Of a stretch of 64,000 nucleotides of DNA, positions 25,575 to 34,612 are shown piece by piece. Origin of the DNA: Palsa-883 sp963826975 (lineage in GTDB: Bacteria; Pseudomonadota; Alphaproteobacteria; Acetobacterales; Acetobacteraceae); assembly GCA_963826975.1 (NCBI GenBank), contig CAWGZJ010000011.1:186001-250000 (forward strand), in the 5' to 3' direction. Within the stretch, counting starts at the first letter, position 1, and every line of letters starts with the position of its first letter. Position numbers and translations under genes: made by a program. The notes under the pieces were generated by a model that was not told the DNA's origin, ran no database searches, and saw only the letters and a list, made by a program, of their open reading frames with translations.

Positions 25575-25960
25575 TTCGCCGACACAAGCTCGATGCGGCG
25601 TGCGACGCGGCTGTGCTCGGCGTAGCTTTGCTGCCAGTCGCTCGGCCCGTTGCTGGGCGTGACCTGGACCGCGGTGACCTTGTACTCCGGACAGTTCGTT
25701 GCCCAATCGGAGTATTCCGTGGTGATCACGTTGGCCTGCGTGTCGGGGTGGTGGAACGTGGTGTAGACCACGCTAGGCGCCATGCGGTCGGTGAGGTGCG
25801 CGTGCAGCGTGGTGGTGCCGACACGGCTGGCCAGCCGCACCAGATCGCCCTCCTTGATGCCGCGCTCTTCCGCGTGGTCCGGGTGGGTTTCCAGCAAGCC
25901 AATACTCGCCGCGCCCTGCTCCTTGCTCCATGGTTCGAACCCGGCCAACGCTGCCTCCGG
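25571..25960 (-). pseudogene. 3' remnant of formate dehydrogenase alpha subunit gene (fdsA)
   Basis: About 125 residues match only the C-terminal molybdopterin-dinucleotide-binding domain of FdsA: HPDHAEERGIKEGDLVRLASR, VVYTTFHHPDTQANVITTEYSDWATNCPEYK and TPSNGPSDW. A complete FdsA has about 900-950 residues with several Fe-S domains, and none of this is upstream. The in-frame codons before ~25960 (to 26161) have no similarity. A GCCGGC-type repeat sits ~180 bases further on (26138-26222). This indicates loss of fdsG, fdsB and the 5' part of fdsA while the distal operon genes survived. Confidence 0.85.
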
Positions 25961-26137
25961 CTGTGATAGCGACCCGTCCCGGTGGCATTTAGTGGCGCCG
26001 AAGCGAACGACAATGGAAGAAAACCGGACCGTGCGGCGATAGGACATCTCTATCAAGCTGGGGATGGCCCCCTGTGGATGGCCCCACGGCGTTAATGCCA
26101 GCGGCCGTAAAGATTGACCCACCAACGATGCCCCGTC

Positions 26138-26222
26138 ATGCCGGCGAAGGCCGGTATCCACGACTTTCTTTGTTGCAACGAAGACAAGTCGTGGATACCG
26201 GCCTTCGCCGGCATGACGGGGG
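26138..26222. repeat. GCCGGC-type inverted-repeat element
   Basis: Two arms of about 33 bases (TCATGCCGGCGAAGGCCGGTATCCACGACTT and its complement) flank a ~15-base loop containing TTGCAACGAAGAC. Relatives are at 46.2, 54.2 and 60.0 kb, with a partial copy at 1.3 kb. It lies between the fdsA remnant and the upstream regulator gene and may mark the deletion endpoint. Confidence 0.85.
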
Positions 26223-26272
26223 GCGGCCCGTGCGTCAATGTTTAGGGCGGCTGGTATAAGTTTGAGTTCAGG

Positions 26273-27868
26273 TTAATCCAAGCCAGCGCGGCGGAACGCC
26301 TCCAGATAGTGTTCGCGGTCGGCCTGCCGCTTGATCGGCATGTGGTGCTCGAGCCAGGCGAGCGAGATGTTGGGTTGTGCGCGGCGGAGCTCCTGTAATG
26401 CGGCCTTGGCGACATCGTCGTGGCCGGCCATGCAGGCGGCTGCCGTCAGCACCCGGTGGGCGCCGACGAAATCGCCGCGTTGTCGGATGCCCTCGCGCGA
26501 CAGGCGCATCGCGTCGTCATAATTGCACCCGACGAACTGGGCGTAAGCGGCGATACCGCAATAAACCGCCGAGAACGGATCGCGCGGGCTCAGCCGCAGC
26601 GCGCGACCCGCGGCCACGGTGGCGTCTTCCCAGCGCCCGCAATAGGACAGCGTCAGGCCGTAATAGCCCTGGGCCAGCGAGAAGTTCGGATTGAGTCTCA
26701 GCGCCAATTCGAACTCGGCCAGCGAGTCATCGAAGCGCCGGGCGAACAAATAAACACAGCCCAGCGCGCAGTGCGCCCAGGGGTCCTCGCTGTCGGCCCG
26801 GATCGCCGCGAGCGCCGCGCGTTCGGCGACCGGCATCACCGTCGCCATTTCGGCCCAGCCCATGTGCGCGCTGAACGTATGGCTGGTGGCGAGTACGCCG
26901 AGCGCCTGGCCGTAGGTCGGATCGATGACGGTGGCCTTCTCGAGCAGGGCCTGCGCGACCACATTGTCCTGTCGCGTCACGCGCCAGAAATGCGACAGCG
27001 CCCGCATCACCAGATCCCATGCATCCATGCTGCCTGGGGGCTTGCGCTGGGCGCGAAAATTCTCCGCGGCATAAAGCTGCGGCTCGATCGCGGCGACGAT
27101 TGCTTCGGTGATCTCGTCCTGCACCGCGAAGACGTCGGCGAGGCCACGGTCGTAGCGCTCCGCCCAGATGTGACTGCCGGTGGCGACGTCGTTGAGCTGC
27201 GCCGTGATGCGCACGCGGTCGCCGGCCTTGCGCACGCTGCCCTCGACCACATAGCCGACGCCGAGATCCGCGGCGACCTGCTTCATCGGGACGGCCTTGC
27301 CCTTGTAGATGAACGTCGAGTTGCGCGCGATCACGAAGCACCAGCGCAGCTTGGACAGGGCGGTGATGATGTCCTCGCTGATGCCGTCGGAGAAATACTC
27401 CTGCTCCGGATCGCCGCTCATGTTGGTGAAGGGAAGCACCGCGATGGCGGGCCGGTCGGGCAGTGGCAAGCCCGGGCGCGACTGCTGCGGAGGGTCGTCC
27501 GGCGGCGGGGTGGTAGCGTCTGCCGGTTCGCCTTTGTCTGCCGATTCGCCTTTGTCTGATCGCGTGCGCACGTCGCCGATGAAGCGCAAGCCCTTGCGCG
27601 CGATGGTGCGGATCAGCTTCTGGTCCTCGCCGCTGTCCCCGACTGCCTTTCGCGCGGCGCTGACACGGCTGGTGAACGTCGAATCCGACACGATCCGGCC
27701 ACCCCAGACCGCATCGATGAGATCATCCTTGCTGGCGACTCTGTCGCGGTTCCGCACCAGATAGACCAGCAGGTCGAACACCTGTGGCTCGACGGCAACG
27801 AGATCCGAACCACGGCGAAGCTCGCGCCGATCGGTATCAAGCGTGTGGTCGGCAAAGAGAAATTGCAC
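26273..27868 (-). CDS. Winged-helix transcriptional regulator with TolB-like and TPR domains
   Basis: The 531-residue protein begins with an OmpR/CadC-type DNA-binding winged helix (~1-98; EPQVFDLLVYLVRNRDRVASKDDLIDAVWGGR). A proline-rich linker (~100-135) follows, then a TolB-like N-terminal domain (IAVLPFTNMSGDPEQEYFSDGISEDIITALSK, ~140-290), then tetratricopeptide repeats to the C-terminus. This plan is common in proteobacterial one-component regulators often labelled adenylate-cyclase-like, but no cyclase domain is present. No transmembrane helix is seen, so it is likely cytoplasmic. The signal and target are unknown. It is transcribed away from the MddA-like gene at 28011. Confidence 0.85.
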   Translation of the reverse strand: MQFLFADHTLDTDRRELRRGSDLVAVEPQVFDLLVYLVRNRDRVASKDDLIDAVWGGRIVSDSTFTSRVSAARKAVGDSGEDQKLIRTIARKGLRFIGDVRTRSDKGESADKGEPADATTPPPDDPPQQSRPGLPLPDRPAIAVLPFTNMSGDPEQEYFSDGISEDIITALSKLRWCFVIARNSTFIYKGKAVPMKQVAADLGVGYVVEGSVRKAGDRVRITAQLNDVATGSHIWAERYDRGLADVFAVQDEITEAIVAAIEPQLYAAENFRAQRKPPGSMDAWDLVMRALSHFWRVTRQDNVVAQALLEKATVIDPTYGQALGVLATSHTFSAHMGWAEMATVMPVAERAALAAIRADSEDPWAHCALGCVYLFARRFDDSLAEFELALRLNPNFSLAQGYYGLTLSYCGRWEDATVAAGRALRLSPRDPFSAVYCGIAAYAQFVGCNYDDAMRLSREGIRQRGDFVGAHRVLTAAACMAGHDDVAKAALQELRRAQPNISLAWLEHHMPIKRQADREHYLEAFRRAGLD

Positions 27869-28010
27869 GCCGGTGCCCCAACGAACGGACCGCGACTCCG
27901 CTCTCGGGCAATAATCAGGCCCTTCTCAAGGACAAATCAAGCTCCGGGCAAAGTCTTTCGGTCGTGCTGCCGGCATCCTGCATGACGCTTGGAACAGCAG
28001 GAGGATCTTC

Positions 28011-28742
28011 ATGGGCCGGTTCATCGCGTTTTTCTACGGCGTCGCATCGTACGTGGTATTCTTCGTTACCTTCCTGTACGCCATCGGCTTCGTCGCGGGC
28101 CTGGTGGTGCCGAAGACCATCGACACCGGCACGGTCGTGCCGACCGCGGAAGCGATGATCGTCAACCTTGCCCTGATGTCGGTCTTCGCGATCCAGCACA
28201 GCGTGATGGCGCGCAAGCAGTTCAAGCAGTGGTGGACGCGATTCGTGCCGGCTTCGGTCGAGCGGAGCACCTATGTGCTGTTTTCCAGCCTGGCGCTGGT
28301 ACTGTTGTTCTGGCAGTGGCAGCCGGTGCCGGCCGTCGTGTGGCAGATCGCCGATCCATCCGTCGCCATGGCGGTGACTGGCCTGTCGTTCGCCGGCTGG
28401 CTGATCGTGTTGACCAGCACGTTCCTGATCAACCATTTCGAGCTGTTCGGCTTGCAGCAGGTGGCAAGCAACCTGGCCGGACAGGCGACACCCGCGCCAC
28501 GCTTCCGGACGCCGCTGTACTACCAGTTCGTGCGGCACCCGATCTATCTTGGTTTCATCATCGCATTCTGGGCCGCGCCGACGATGACGGCGGGGCATGT
28601 GCTATTCGCGGCGGTGACTACTGCCTACATCGTTGTCGGCATTCTGTTGGAAGAGCGCGATCTGGTCGACGTATTCGGCGACGACTACCGCCGCTACAAG
28701 GCGCGTGTGTCGATGCTGGTGCCTTGGCGCAAGTCGGCCTGA
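28011..28742 (+). CDS. Methanethiol S-methyltransferase-like membrane protein (MddA/isoprenylcysteine methyltransferase fold)
   Basis: The 243-residue integral membrane protein has five or six helices and ends with the ICMT-fold cofactor region: FRTPLYYQFVRHPIYLGFIIAFWAAPTMT and EERDLVDVFGDDYRRYKARV. The N-terminal part (ALMSVFAIQHSVMARKQFKQWW) matches MddA, which methylates methanethiol to dimethylsulfide with SAM. It could also be a related NnrU/isoprenylcysteine-type methylase, so the substrate is an inference. A GGAGGA site precedes the ATG. A strong hairpin follows the stop (28765-28795). Confidence 0.8.
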   Translation: MGRFIAFFYGVASYVVFFVTFLYAIGFVAGLVVPKTIDTGTVVPTAEAMIVNLALMSVFAIQHSVMARKQFKQWWTRFVPASVERSTYVLFSSLALVLLFWQWQPVPAVVWQIADPSVAMAVTGLSFAGWLIVLTSTFLINHFELFGLQQVASNLAGQATPAPRFRTPLYYQFVRHPIYLGFIIAFWAAPTMTAGHVLFAAVTTAYIVVGILLEERDLVDVFGDDYRRYKARVSMLVPWRKSA

Positions 28743-28764
28743 TCGATCATTACGGGATCAATCG

Positions 28765-28795
28765 AACGGCGCATCGGCATTGCCGGTGCGCCGTT
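28765..28795. terminator. Hairpin between convergent genes
   Basis: The stem AACGGCGCA/TGCGCCGTT is continued by an inner CGGCA/TGCCG, giving 14 paired bases with single-base bulges. There is no U-run on either strand. The position between convergent stops (28742 and 28835) suggests termination or mRNA 3'-end stabilisation. Confidence 0.45.
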
Positions 28796-28834
28796 CGGTG
28801 CGTTGATGCGCTGGCGACGCAACTCCCCGGCGCC

Positions 28835-29743
28835 TCAATGCACCGGCGGCACTGGCCCCAGCCAGGCCTCGCCGAGACGCTTGGCCTCGCTCACAAGGGC
28901 CGCAGTCAGCGGACCCATCGGCTCGCGCTGCGGGTAGACCAGGCCGACCAGCGGCGGTGCGGTTTCGGCGATCGGGATGGCGCGGATCGGATCGGTCAGG
29001 CCGAGCGTCTCCGCCACCTGCGAGGGCATCACGCTGGCCCAGGCGCCGGTGCGCACGTGGCTGAACAGCACCAGCATGGAGTTGGACTGCAAGGTGGGCC
29101 GCGGCTCGACGCCGGCGTCGCGCAGTCGCCGGTCGATGATGCGGCGGTTCTGCATGTCGGGCGTCAGCAGGCACAGCGGGATGCGGCCGACCTCGTCCCA
29201 GGTCACTGTGGCTCTGTCGCCCAGCGGGCTGTCGGCGGCGGTGATCAGCCGATAGTGCTCGTGGTATAGTGCGACAGCGCGGACGCGGCCGAGCGGTTCA
29301 TTGTCGAGATAGGTCAGGCCGGCGTCGATCTCGAGATTCTCCAGCATCGCCAGCACCTCGAGCGAGTTGCGCGACAGGATGGTGAAATCGACCTCCGGAT
29401 GACGGGTGCGGAACGGCGTGGTGAGCGAGGCGACGATCGGCAGCGCGGTGGGGATGGCGGCGATGCGCAGGTGCCCGGCCAGGCCGCGCTTCAGGGCGCC
29501 GATTTCCTGGCGCATGGCGCGGGCGTCGCCGACGATGCGGCGCGCCCAATCCAGCACGCGCAGCCCCTCGGGTGTGAAGCCGACGAAGCGCGACTGGCGG
29601 TTGACCAGCAGGATGCCGAGCGTTTGCTCAAGCTGTTTCAGGCCGGCGGACAGGGTGGGCTGGGTGACGCCGCAGGCTTCCGCGGCGCGGCCGAAATGCT
29701 GCTCGCGTGCGAGTGCGAGCAGCATTTCAAGTTTGTCGATCAT
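28835..29743 (-). CDS. LysR family transcriptional regulator
   Basis: The 302-residue protein has the LysR N-terminal helix-turn-helix (~1-60; FGRAAEACGVTQPTLSAGLKQLEQTLG) and a periplasmic-binding-like effector domain (~90-300). LysR proteins usually control a divergent operon in response to a small co-inducer. Here the neighbour upstream (29763) is on the same strand with a 19-base gap, so no divergent target is evident. The effector is unknown. Confidence 0.9.
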   Translation of the reverse strand: MIDKLEMLLALAREQHFGRAAEACGVTQPTLSAGLKQLEQTLGILLVNRQSRFVGFTPEGLRVLDWARRIVGDARAMRQEIGALKRGLAGHLRIAAIPTALPIVASLTTPFRTRHPEVDFTILSRNSLEVLAMLENLEIDAGLTYLDNEPLGRVRAVALYHEHYRLITAADSPLGDRATVTWDEVGRIPLCLLTPDMQNRRIIDRRLRDAGVEPRPTLQSNSMLVLFSHVRTGAWASVMPSQVAETLGLTDPIRAIPIAETAPPLVGLVYPQREPMGPLTAALVSEAKRLGEAWLGPVPPVH

Positions 29744-29762
29744 GTCGGCATTCCGATGACGG

Positions 29763-30641
29763 TCAGTCGGTGGGCCAGCACGAGCCGGCCGCGCTGGTGG
29801 TGGTCATTTGCGGGCCGGACGGCTGCAGCACGACATCGACGTCGTAACCGATGACGCTTGGGGTTTTGTCGTCGTCTGCCAGGAGTTGCATTTCCTTGGC
29901 CAGGCAGGTGGCATCGCCGGGATGGGACTGCGCTTCGCATCGCCCGGTGGCGAGTTCCTGCCTGGCGCGCAGATAGCCGGCGGCGCAGTCGGGCAGCGGC
30001 GTTGCCGGCAGGTGCGTGTCGGCGACGATGCGTGTCCAGCAGGCCGCTCCGTCGGTCTGCACCGAGCAGGGGGCGACATACAACCGTGTGTAGTGCAGTT
30101 GCAGGTGGGCGCCGTCGTTCGAGATTGATCGCAATTGGATACGGTCGTGATTCAGTTTCATCAGATCCTGAAACAGCAAATGTGCGGCGTTGTTGTGGCG
30201 GAATACGGCAACTCCCATGCCTTGATTGGTGCCGTCCGCAGCTGAAAGAAACAGATAATTGGCCTTGACCCCCAGGAAATAGCCGCTCCAGGTATCGTTG
30301 GGAACGATCTTTTCGTCGGGCTGATTGGCTGCCCGGCAGCGCGGCCGGTCCGCGGGCGATCGCAACGGGAGGATCGAGATCTGGTCGTCGCCGACCTCGA
30401 TTCGGTCGACCTCCTTCACCATGAACCCTGGGTAGGTGTAGCAGCGGACCTCGGCGTTCTGGCCCGGTGAGTAGGGCGACGGCCCGAGCGAGACGTGCTG
30501 CGTTTGCAGTGGTCGATCGAATGGTGCATCGGCGTCGATCGCGGGCGCGGCGTGTACCATGGAGAGGCAGGCCAGGGTCAGCACGGCTGCCTCGGCGGTG
30601 GTGCGCATCATTGCGAGTGTTTTGATCGGGGTCGGGGTCAT
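29763..30641 (-). CDS. Hypothetical exported protein
   Basis: The 292-residue protein has an N-terminal signal sequence (hydrophobic AAVLTLACLSMVHAA, cleavage near residue 32) and a mature part with several paired Cys (RCYTYPG, RPRCRAA, APCSVQ, AACWTR, PDCAAG, GRCEAQ, ATCLAK, GSCWPTD), consistent with disulfide bonds in the periplasm. No family was recognised. It could start at 30641 or at the ATG at 30611. It lies 19 bases upstream of the LysR gene and the two may be co-transcribed. Confidence 0.6.
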   Translation of the reverse strand: MTPTPIKTLAMMRTTAEAAVLTLACLSMVHAAPAIDADAPFDRPLQTQHVSLGPSPYSPGQNAEVRCYTYPGFMVKEVDRIEVGDDQISILPLRSPADRPRCRAANQPDEKIVPNDTWSGYFLGVKANYLFLSAADGTNQGMGVAVFRHNNAAHLLFQDLMKLNHDRIQLRSISNDGAHLQLHYTRLYVAPCSVQTDGAACWTRIVADTHLPATPLPDCAAGYLRARQELATGRCEAQSHPGDATCLAKEMQLLADDDKTPSVIGYDVDVVLQPSGPQMTTTSAAGSCWPTD

Positions 30642-30955
30642 GCCGGGTTCAGGGTCATGAACATGTCGGGGCGCGGCTTGGGTGGGTCATCTTGATCCTC
30701 GGGGGATGGGCGTGGCTGGGTTGATACACGAATCCGGCACGAATACGGCACGAATTCTGGCGGACGGCGGGCGCGCGCTGAAGGGCGCCGCACCGGTGCA
30801 CGCGGTGGTGTGCGCGCCCAGACCGGGACGGAAATCGCGCGGCATGTGTGCGACCGCGGCGCCGCGCGCTGGGCGGGGCAGGCGGGCCGGGTTGCAACAC
30901 TGCTGGCGAAACCTGCCACGCCCGCTAAATTACCTGCCCGGAGGTATCCCAGCGC
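30642..30955. other. Divergent intergenic region upstream of lutBC
   Basis: This 314-base segment separates the exported protein gene (minus) from lutB (plus) and should contain both promoters. It has a direct repeat ACGAATCCGGCACGAATACGGCACGAATTC (near 30727). lutA, which normally precedes lutB, is not here, and no fragment of it is seen. Confidence 0.45.
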
Positions 30956-32386
30956 ATGCACGTCGCCACCAGTTCCGAGTTCAAGCGCAACGCCACTCGC
31001 GCCATCGCTGATGTGTCGTTGCAGAAGGCGCTGGCCAACTCGCGGCCGCAGTTCATGGCGCGGCGAGCGGGCGCGGTGGCGGCGCTGCCGGAGTTCGAGG
31101 CGCTGCGCGACACCGCGCGCGACATCAAGAACCATACGCTGGGCAACCTGGATTTCTATCTGGAGGCGTGGGAATCGAAGGTGCTGGCCTCCGGCGGCAA
31201 AGTGCACTGGTGCGCGACGGCGGAGGATGCGCGCAAGGCGGTGCTGGAGATCTGCCAGGCGGCGGGTGCGCGGACGGTGACCAAGGGCAAGTCGATGATC
31301 GGCGAGGAGATCGCGATCAACGACCACCTGGAACGCGCCGGGATCACGCCGGTGGAGACCGACCTTGGCGAATACATCATCCAGCTTCGCCACGAGCTGC
31401 CGAGCCATATCATTGCTCCTGCGTTTCATCTGAATCGCGAGGACTGGGAGGCGCAATTCCGCAAATCGCACACCGACCTGCCGGCGGACCGCGTGTTCCA
31501 CGAGCGGCGCGACATCCTGACCGAGGCACGCACCAAGCTGCGCGAGCGGTTCCTGGCGGCCGATGTGGGGATCACCGGCGCCAACTTCCTGATCGCGGAG
31601 ACCGGGTCGAGCGTCATCGTCACCAACGAGGGCAACGGCGACCTGACGCAGACCCTGCCGCGGGTTCACATCGTGCTGGCCAGCATCGAGAAGGTGGTGC
31701 CGACGCTGGAAGATTGCTGCTCGCTGCTGCGCGTGCTGGCGCGCTCGGCGACGGGGCAGGAGTTCTCGGTGTATACGACGTTTTCTACTGGCGCGCGGCG
31801 GGCGGGCGATCTGGACGGGCCGGAGGAATACCATGTCGTGCTGCTGGACAATGGGCGCTCGGCGATGCTGGGCGGCGAGTTCCAGGACATGCTGCGGTGC
31901 ATTCGTTGCGCGGCGTGCATGAACCACTGTCCGGTGTATGGCGCGGTGGGCGGGCACGCGTATGGCTGGGTGTATCCCGGGCCGATGGGCAGCGTGCTGA
32001 CGCCAGCGTTGATCGGTGTGGACCAGGCGGGGCTGCTGCCGGGCGCATCGACGTTCTGCGGCAAGTGCGAGAGCGTGTGTCCGGTGAAAATCCCGTTGCC
32101 GAAGCTGATGCGGCATTGGCGGGAGCGCGAGTTCGAACGGCATCTGGTGCCGGCGACGGTGCGGCAGGGCCTGGCGTTGTGGGGGTTCTTCGCGCGACGG
32201 CCGGCGCTGTATCGGCTGGCGACGCGCCTGGGTGTGGTGACGCTGGGCTGGCTGGGACGCAAGCGCGGACGGTTTGTTTCGTTGCCGCTGGCGGGTGGGT
32301 GGACCGGCGGGCGTGATTTGCCGGCGCCGGAGGGCGACACGTTTTTCGCTCGTTACGCGACGGCGCAGCGGCGCGGCCGGGCGTGA
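30956..32386 (+). CDS. lutB: Lactate utilization iron-sulfur protein LutB
   Basis: The 476-residue protein is LutB/YkgF. It has a LUD domain over residues ~60-300 (GARTVTKGKSMIGEEIAIN; GITGANFLIAETGS) and two [4Fe-4S] motifs in the last third, CIRCAACMNHCPVYG (~318) and CGKCESVCPVKIPLP (~367). LutABC oxidises L-lactate to pyruvate in the cytoplasm. It overlaps lutC by four bases. lutA is missing upstream, so another electron-transfer or lactate-binding partner must be encoded elsewhere if the pathway works. Confidence 0.92.
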   Translation: MHVATSSEFKRNATRAIADVSLQKALANSRPQFMARRAGAVAALPEFEALRDTARDIKNHTLGNLDFYLEAWESKVLASGGKVHWCATAEDARKAVLEICQAAGARTVTKGKSMIGEEIAINDHLERAGITPVETDLGEYIIQLRHELPSHIIAPAFHLNREDWEAQFRKSHTDLPADRVFHERRDILTEARTKLRERFLAADVGITGANFLIAETGSSVIVTNEGNGDLTQTLPRVHIVLASIEKVVPTLEDCCSLLRVLARSATGQEFSVYTTFSTGARRAGDLDGPEEYHVVLLDNGRSAMLGGEFQDMLRCIRCAACMNHCPVYGAVGGHAYGWVYPGPMGSVLTPALIGVDQAGLLPGASTFCGKCESVCPVKIPLPKLMRHWREREFERHLVPATVRQGLALWGFFARRPALYRLATRLGVVTLGWLGRKRGRFVSLPLAGGWTGGRDLPAPEGDTFFARYATAQRRGRA

Positions 32387-33057
32387 GCGGGCGCGCGGTC
32401 GTTCTGGCGGCGATCCGGCGCGCGCTGCGGCGGGGCGAGTTGCCGGCGGATCAGGCGGCGATGCTGCGGGCGCGCATGGCAGCGCATCCCAGGCAGTTGA
32501 TCCCGGCGCGCAGCCAGGTGCCGCATGCGGAACAGATCGGGCTGTTCATCGCCAATGTGGAACGGGAGTTCGGCACTGTGGCGCGTGTGGCGGTGGCGGA
32601 CGCGGTGCCGGAGGCGGTGGCGTCGTATCTCGCGGCGCAGAATTTGCCGAGCGAGATCGCGATCGCGCCGCATCCGGAACTGCGTGCGATGCCTTGGGGG
32701 GAGCGGCCGCTGTTGCGGCTGCGCGAGGGCCGCGCCGAGGCGAGCGACGCGGTCAGCGTGCAGCAGGCGTTTGCCGCGATCGCGGAGACCGGGACGCTGA
32801 TGCTGCCCTCGGCGCCAGAGCGGCCGACGACGCTGAACCTGCTGCCGGATACAGCGATTGTTGTACTGCGGGCGGAACGTGTAGTGGGGGCTTATGAGGA
32901 GGCTTGGGATTTGCTGCGCGCGGAGTTGGGCGGGATGCCGCGGAATGTCATGCTGGTGACCGGGCCGTCACGGTCGGCGGATATCGAGCAGGCGTTGGAA
33001 CTTGGTGCGCATGGGCCCAGGCGGTTGCATGTGGTGCTGGTGGACGGGGGCGCTTAG
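32383..33057 (+). CDS. lutC: Lactate utilization protein LutC
   Basis: The 224-residue protein is a LUD-domain LutC/YkgG: an N-terminal helical part (~1-60) followed by a domain ending with GTLMLPSAPERPTTLNLLP, a glycine/serine-rich TGPSRSADIEQ motif and GPRRLHVVLVD. It begins with GTG at 32383, overlapping the lutB TGA, which implies translational coupling. LutC works with LutA and LutB in lactate oxidation. Confidence 0.9.
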   Translation: MSGRAVVLAAIRRALRRGELPADQAAMLRARMAAHPRQLIPARSQVPHAEQIGLFIANVEREFGTVARVAVADAVPEAVASYLAAQNLPSEIAIAPHPELRAMPWGERPLLRLREGRAEASDAVSVQQAFAAIAETGTLMLPSAPERPTTLNLLPDTAIVVLRAERVVGAYEEAWDLLRAELGGMPRNVMLVTGPSRSADIEQALELGAHGPRRLHVVLVDGGA

Positions 33058-33061
33058 GTAC

Positions 33062-33182
33062 GCCTCGCCCGCTCTTCGCGGGAGGTCGCGGAGCACTTGC
33101 GACGCGGGTGAGGGTGGGGTTGTGGCGCGACCCTCACCCGGCACGCTGCGCGTGCCGACCTCTCCCGCGAAGAGCGGGAGAG
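33062..33182. repeat. CTCTCCCGC-type inverted-repeat element
   Basis: Between the convergent ends of lutC and gapR lies a long imperfect palindrome built from GCTCTTCGCGGGAG...ACCCTCACCC and its complement CTCTCCCGCGAAGAGCGGGAGAGG. The same units, arranged in tandem, make up the array at 37.3-38.1 kb. Confidence 0.75.
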
Positions 33183-33210
33183 GTAAAGTAAAGAGGTCTT
33201 GCTGAATGCG

Positions 33211-33480
33211 TTACATCCCTAACGCGCGGCGGTAGACGTCGAGCAGGGTCTCCTGTTCTTCCACATCGGCGGGCTCCTGCTTGCGGATGCGGATGAGCTG
33301 GCGCAGGACTTTCACGTCGAAGCCGGCGGACTTGGCTTCGGCGTAGATGTCCTTGATGTCGCTGCCGAGCGCCTTGCGCTCTTCCTCGAGCCGCTCGATG
33401 CGCTCGACCAGGCTGCGCAGGCGGTCGGTGGCAATGCCGCCAGTCTTTGCCTCGGGCTTATCCACAACCTGCAACGCCAT
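33211..33480 (-). CDS. gapR: Nucleoid-associated protein GapR (DUF2312)
   Basis: The 89-residue protein is GapR: DRLRSLVERIERLEEERKALGSDIKDIYAEAKSAGFDVKVLRQLIRIRKQE is the highly conserved coiled-coil and basic region. In Caulobacter, GapR binds overtwisted AT-rich DNA ahead of replication forks and aids type II topoisomerases. It is nearly confined to Alphaproteobacteria, which helps place the organism. The ATG at 33480 (MALQVVDK) is preferred, since upstream in-frame codons are Pro/Arg-rich and non-homologous. Confidence 0.93.
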   Translation of the reverse strand: MALQVVDKPEAKTGGIATDRLRSLVERIERLEEERKALGSDIKDIYAEAKSAGFDVKVLRQLIRIRKQEPADVEEQETLLDVYRRALGM

Positions 33481-33583
33481 CGTGTCGGCTCCAGTCTCGA
33501 TGCGGGCGGCGGGGATAGGCCGCGGGCGCGGGGCGGTCAATGGGTGCAGGCGGGCGGGCGAAGGGGGCAGGGGAAAGCGGGCG

Positions 33584-34558
33584 TTAGGCGAACATCTCGC
33601 CCAGGCGGCGGATGGAGGCGAGGACCTTGTCCTGGGGCAGGCCGGGCCATTGCACACGCATGACGAAATGATTGGTGCCGAGGCGTTCGCGCCAGCGGGC
33701 GATGTCCTCCTTCACCGAGACCTTGTCGCCGATGATGAAACGATCGCGCGCGACTTCCTCGAAGCTCATGTGGGCGGTGGGGCTTTCCATGCCCCAGGCG
33801 GCGTAGGAGTTGTATTTGTATTCCAGCGGGCCGCGGCATTCGTCCATTGCGGTAGCGTGCCGGTCGCCGACGTAGCATTCGCGCGCGATGGGGAATTCGG
33901 TGACGGTCTTGCCGAGCTCGCGCAGGGTGTCCCGGTAGATTTGCATCAGTGGTTCGGTGGCGCCGAGGGTCGTTGCGTTGGCGATCAGCCAGGCATCGCC
34001 GATGCGCGCGGCGCGTTTTACCGCGGCTTCCACGAGGCCGGCGATCCAGACCGGCGGGCCGCCGGGGCGGTGGGGTTTCAGGCTGATGCCGTGGTCTTGC
34101 ACGGAGTAGAAGCGGCCTTGGAAGGTGACGCGGTCTTCCGTCCATAGCTTGCGCATCAGGGTGATGGATTCGGTGAAGCGCGGGGCGCGTTCTTTCAGCG
34201 GGATGTTGAAGGCGTTGAACTCGCCCGGCCGGTAGCCGAGGCCGACGCCGAGGATGAAATTGCCGCCGCTGAGGACGTCGAGCGTGGCGGCTTCCTCGGC
34301 GACGTGGACCGGGTTGAGCAGCGGCAGGAGTAAAATATTGCCGCCGACGGTCATGCCGCGCGCCTCGGGCAGCAGGTAGGCCATCAGCGGGGTGATCTGC
34401 AGCATTTGCAGCGGGGCGGTGAGGTAGTGGTGCGGGAACAGGACGGAGGCGAAGCCGGCATCGCGTGCGACGCGGACCTGTTCGATGAGTTCGGGGATGC
34501 GGGCGGCAACGGGGTCGCCCCGCGGGAACTGGGTGTTGATGAAGAGGCCGACTTTCAT
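33584..34558 (-). CDS. LLM class flavin-dependent oxidoreductase
   Basis: The 324-residue luciferase-like protein starts MKVGLFINTQFPRG and has FASVLFPHHYLTAPLQMLQ, a GGNFILGVGLGYRPGEF segment shared by the F420/FMN-dependent monooxygenase group, and PPVWIAGLVEAAVKRAARIGDAWL near residue 190. The FMN-dependent reaction and substrate cannot be specified. It is about 100 bases upstream of gapR on the same strand. An earlier in-frame start at 34612 adds 18 residues unlike the family and is not used. Confidence 0.86.
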   Translation of the reverse strand: MKVGLFINTQFPRGDPVAARIPELIEQVRVARDAGFASVLFPHHYLTAPLQMLQITPLMAYLLPEARGMTVGGNILLLPLLNPVHVAEEAATLDVLSGGNFILGVGLGYRPGEFNAFNIPLKERAPRFTESITLMRKLWTEDRVTFQGRFYSVQDHGISLKPHRPGGPPVWIAGLVEAAVKRAARIGDAWLIANATTLGATEPLMQIYRDTLRELGKTVTEFPIARECYVGDRHATAMDECRGPLEYKYNSYAAWGMESPTAHMSFEEVARDRFIIGDKVSVKEDIARWRERLGTNHFVMRVQWPGLPQDKVLASIRRLGEMFA

Positions 34559-34612
34559 GTGGGAGCTTCCGGAGTGTTGTGGGAGCGTAGCGGGGGATTG
34601 GGCTTGGGTCAC

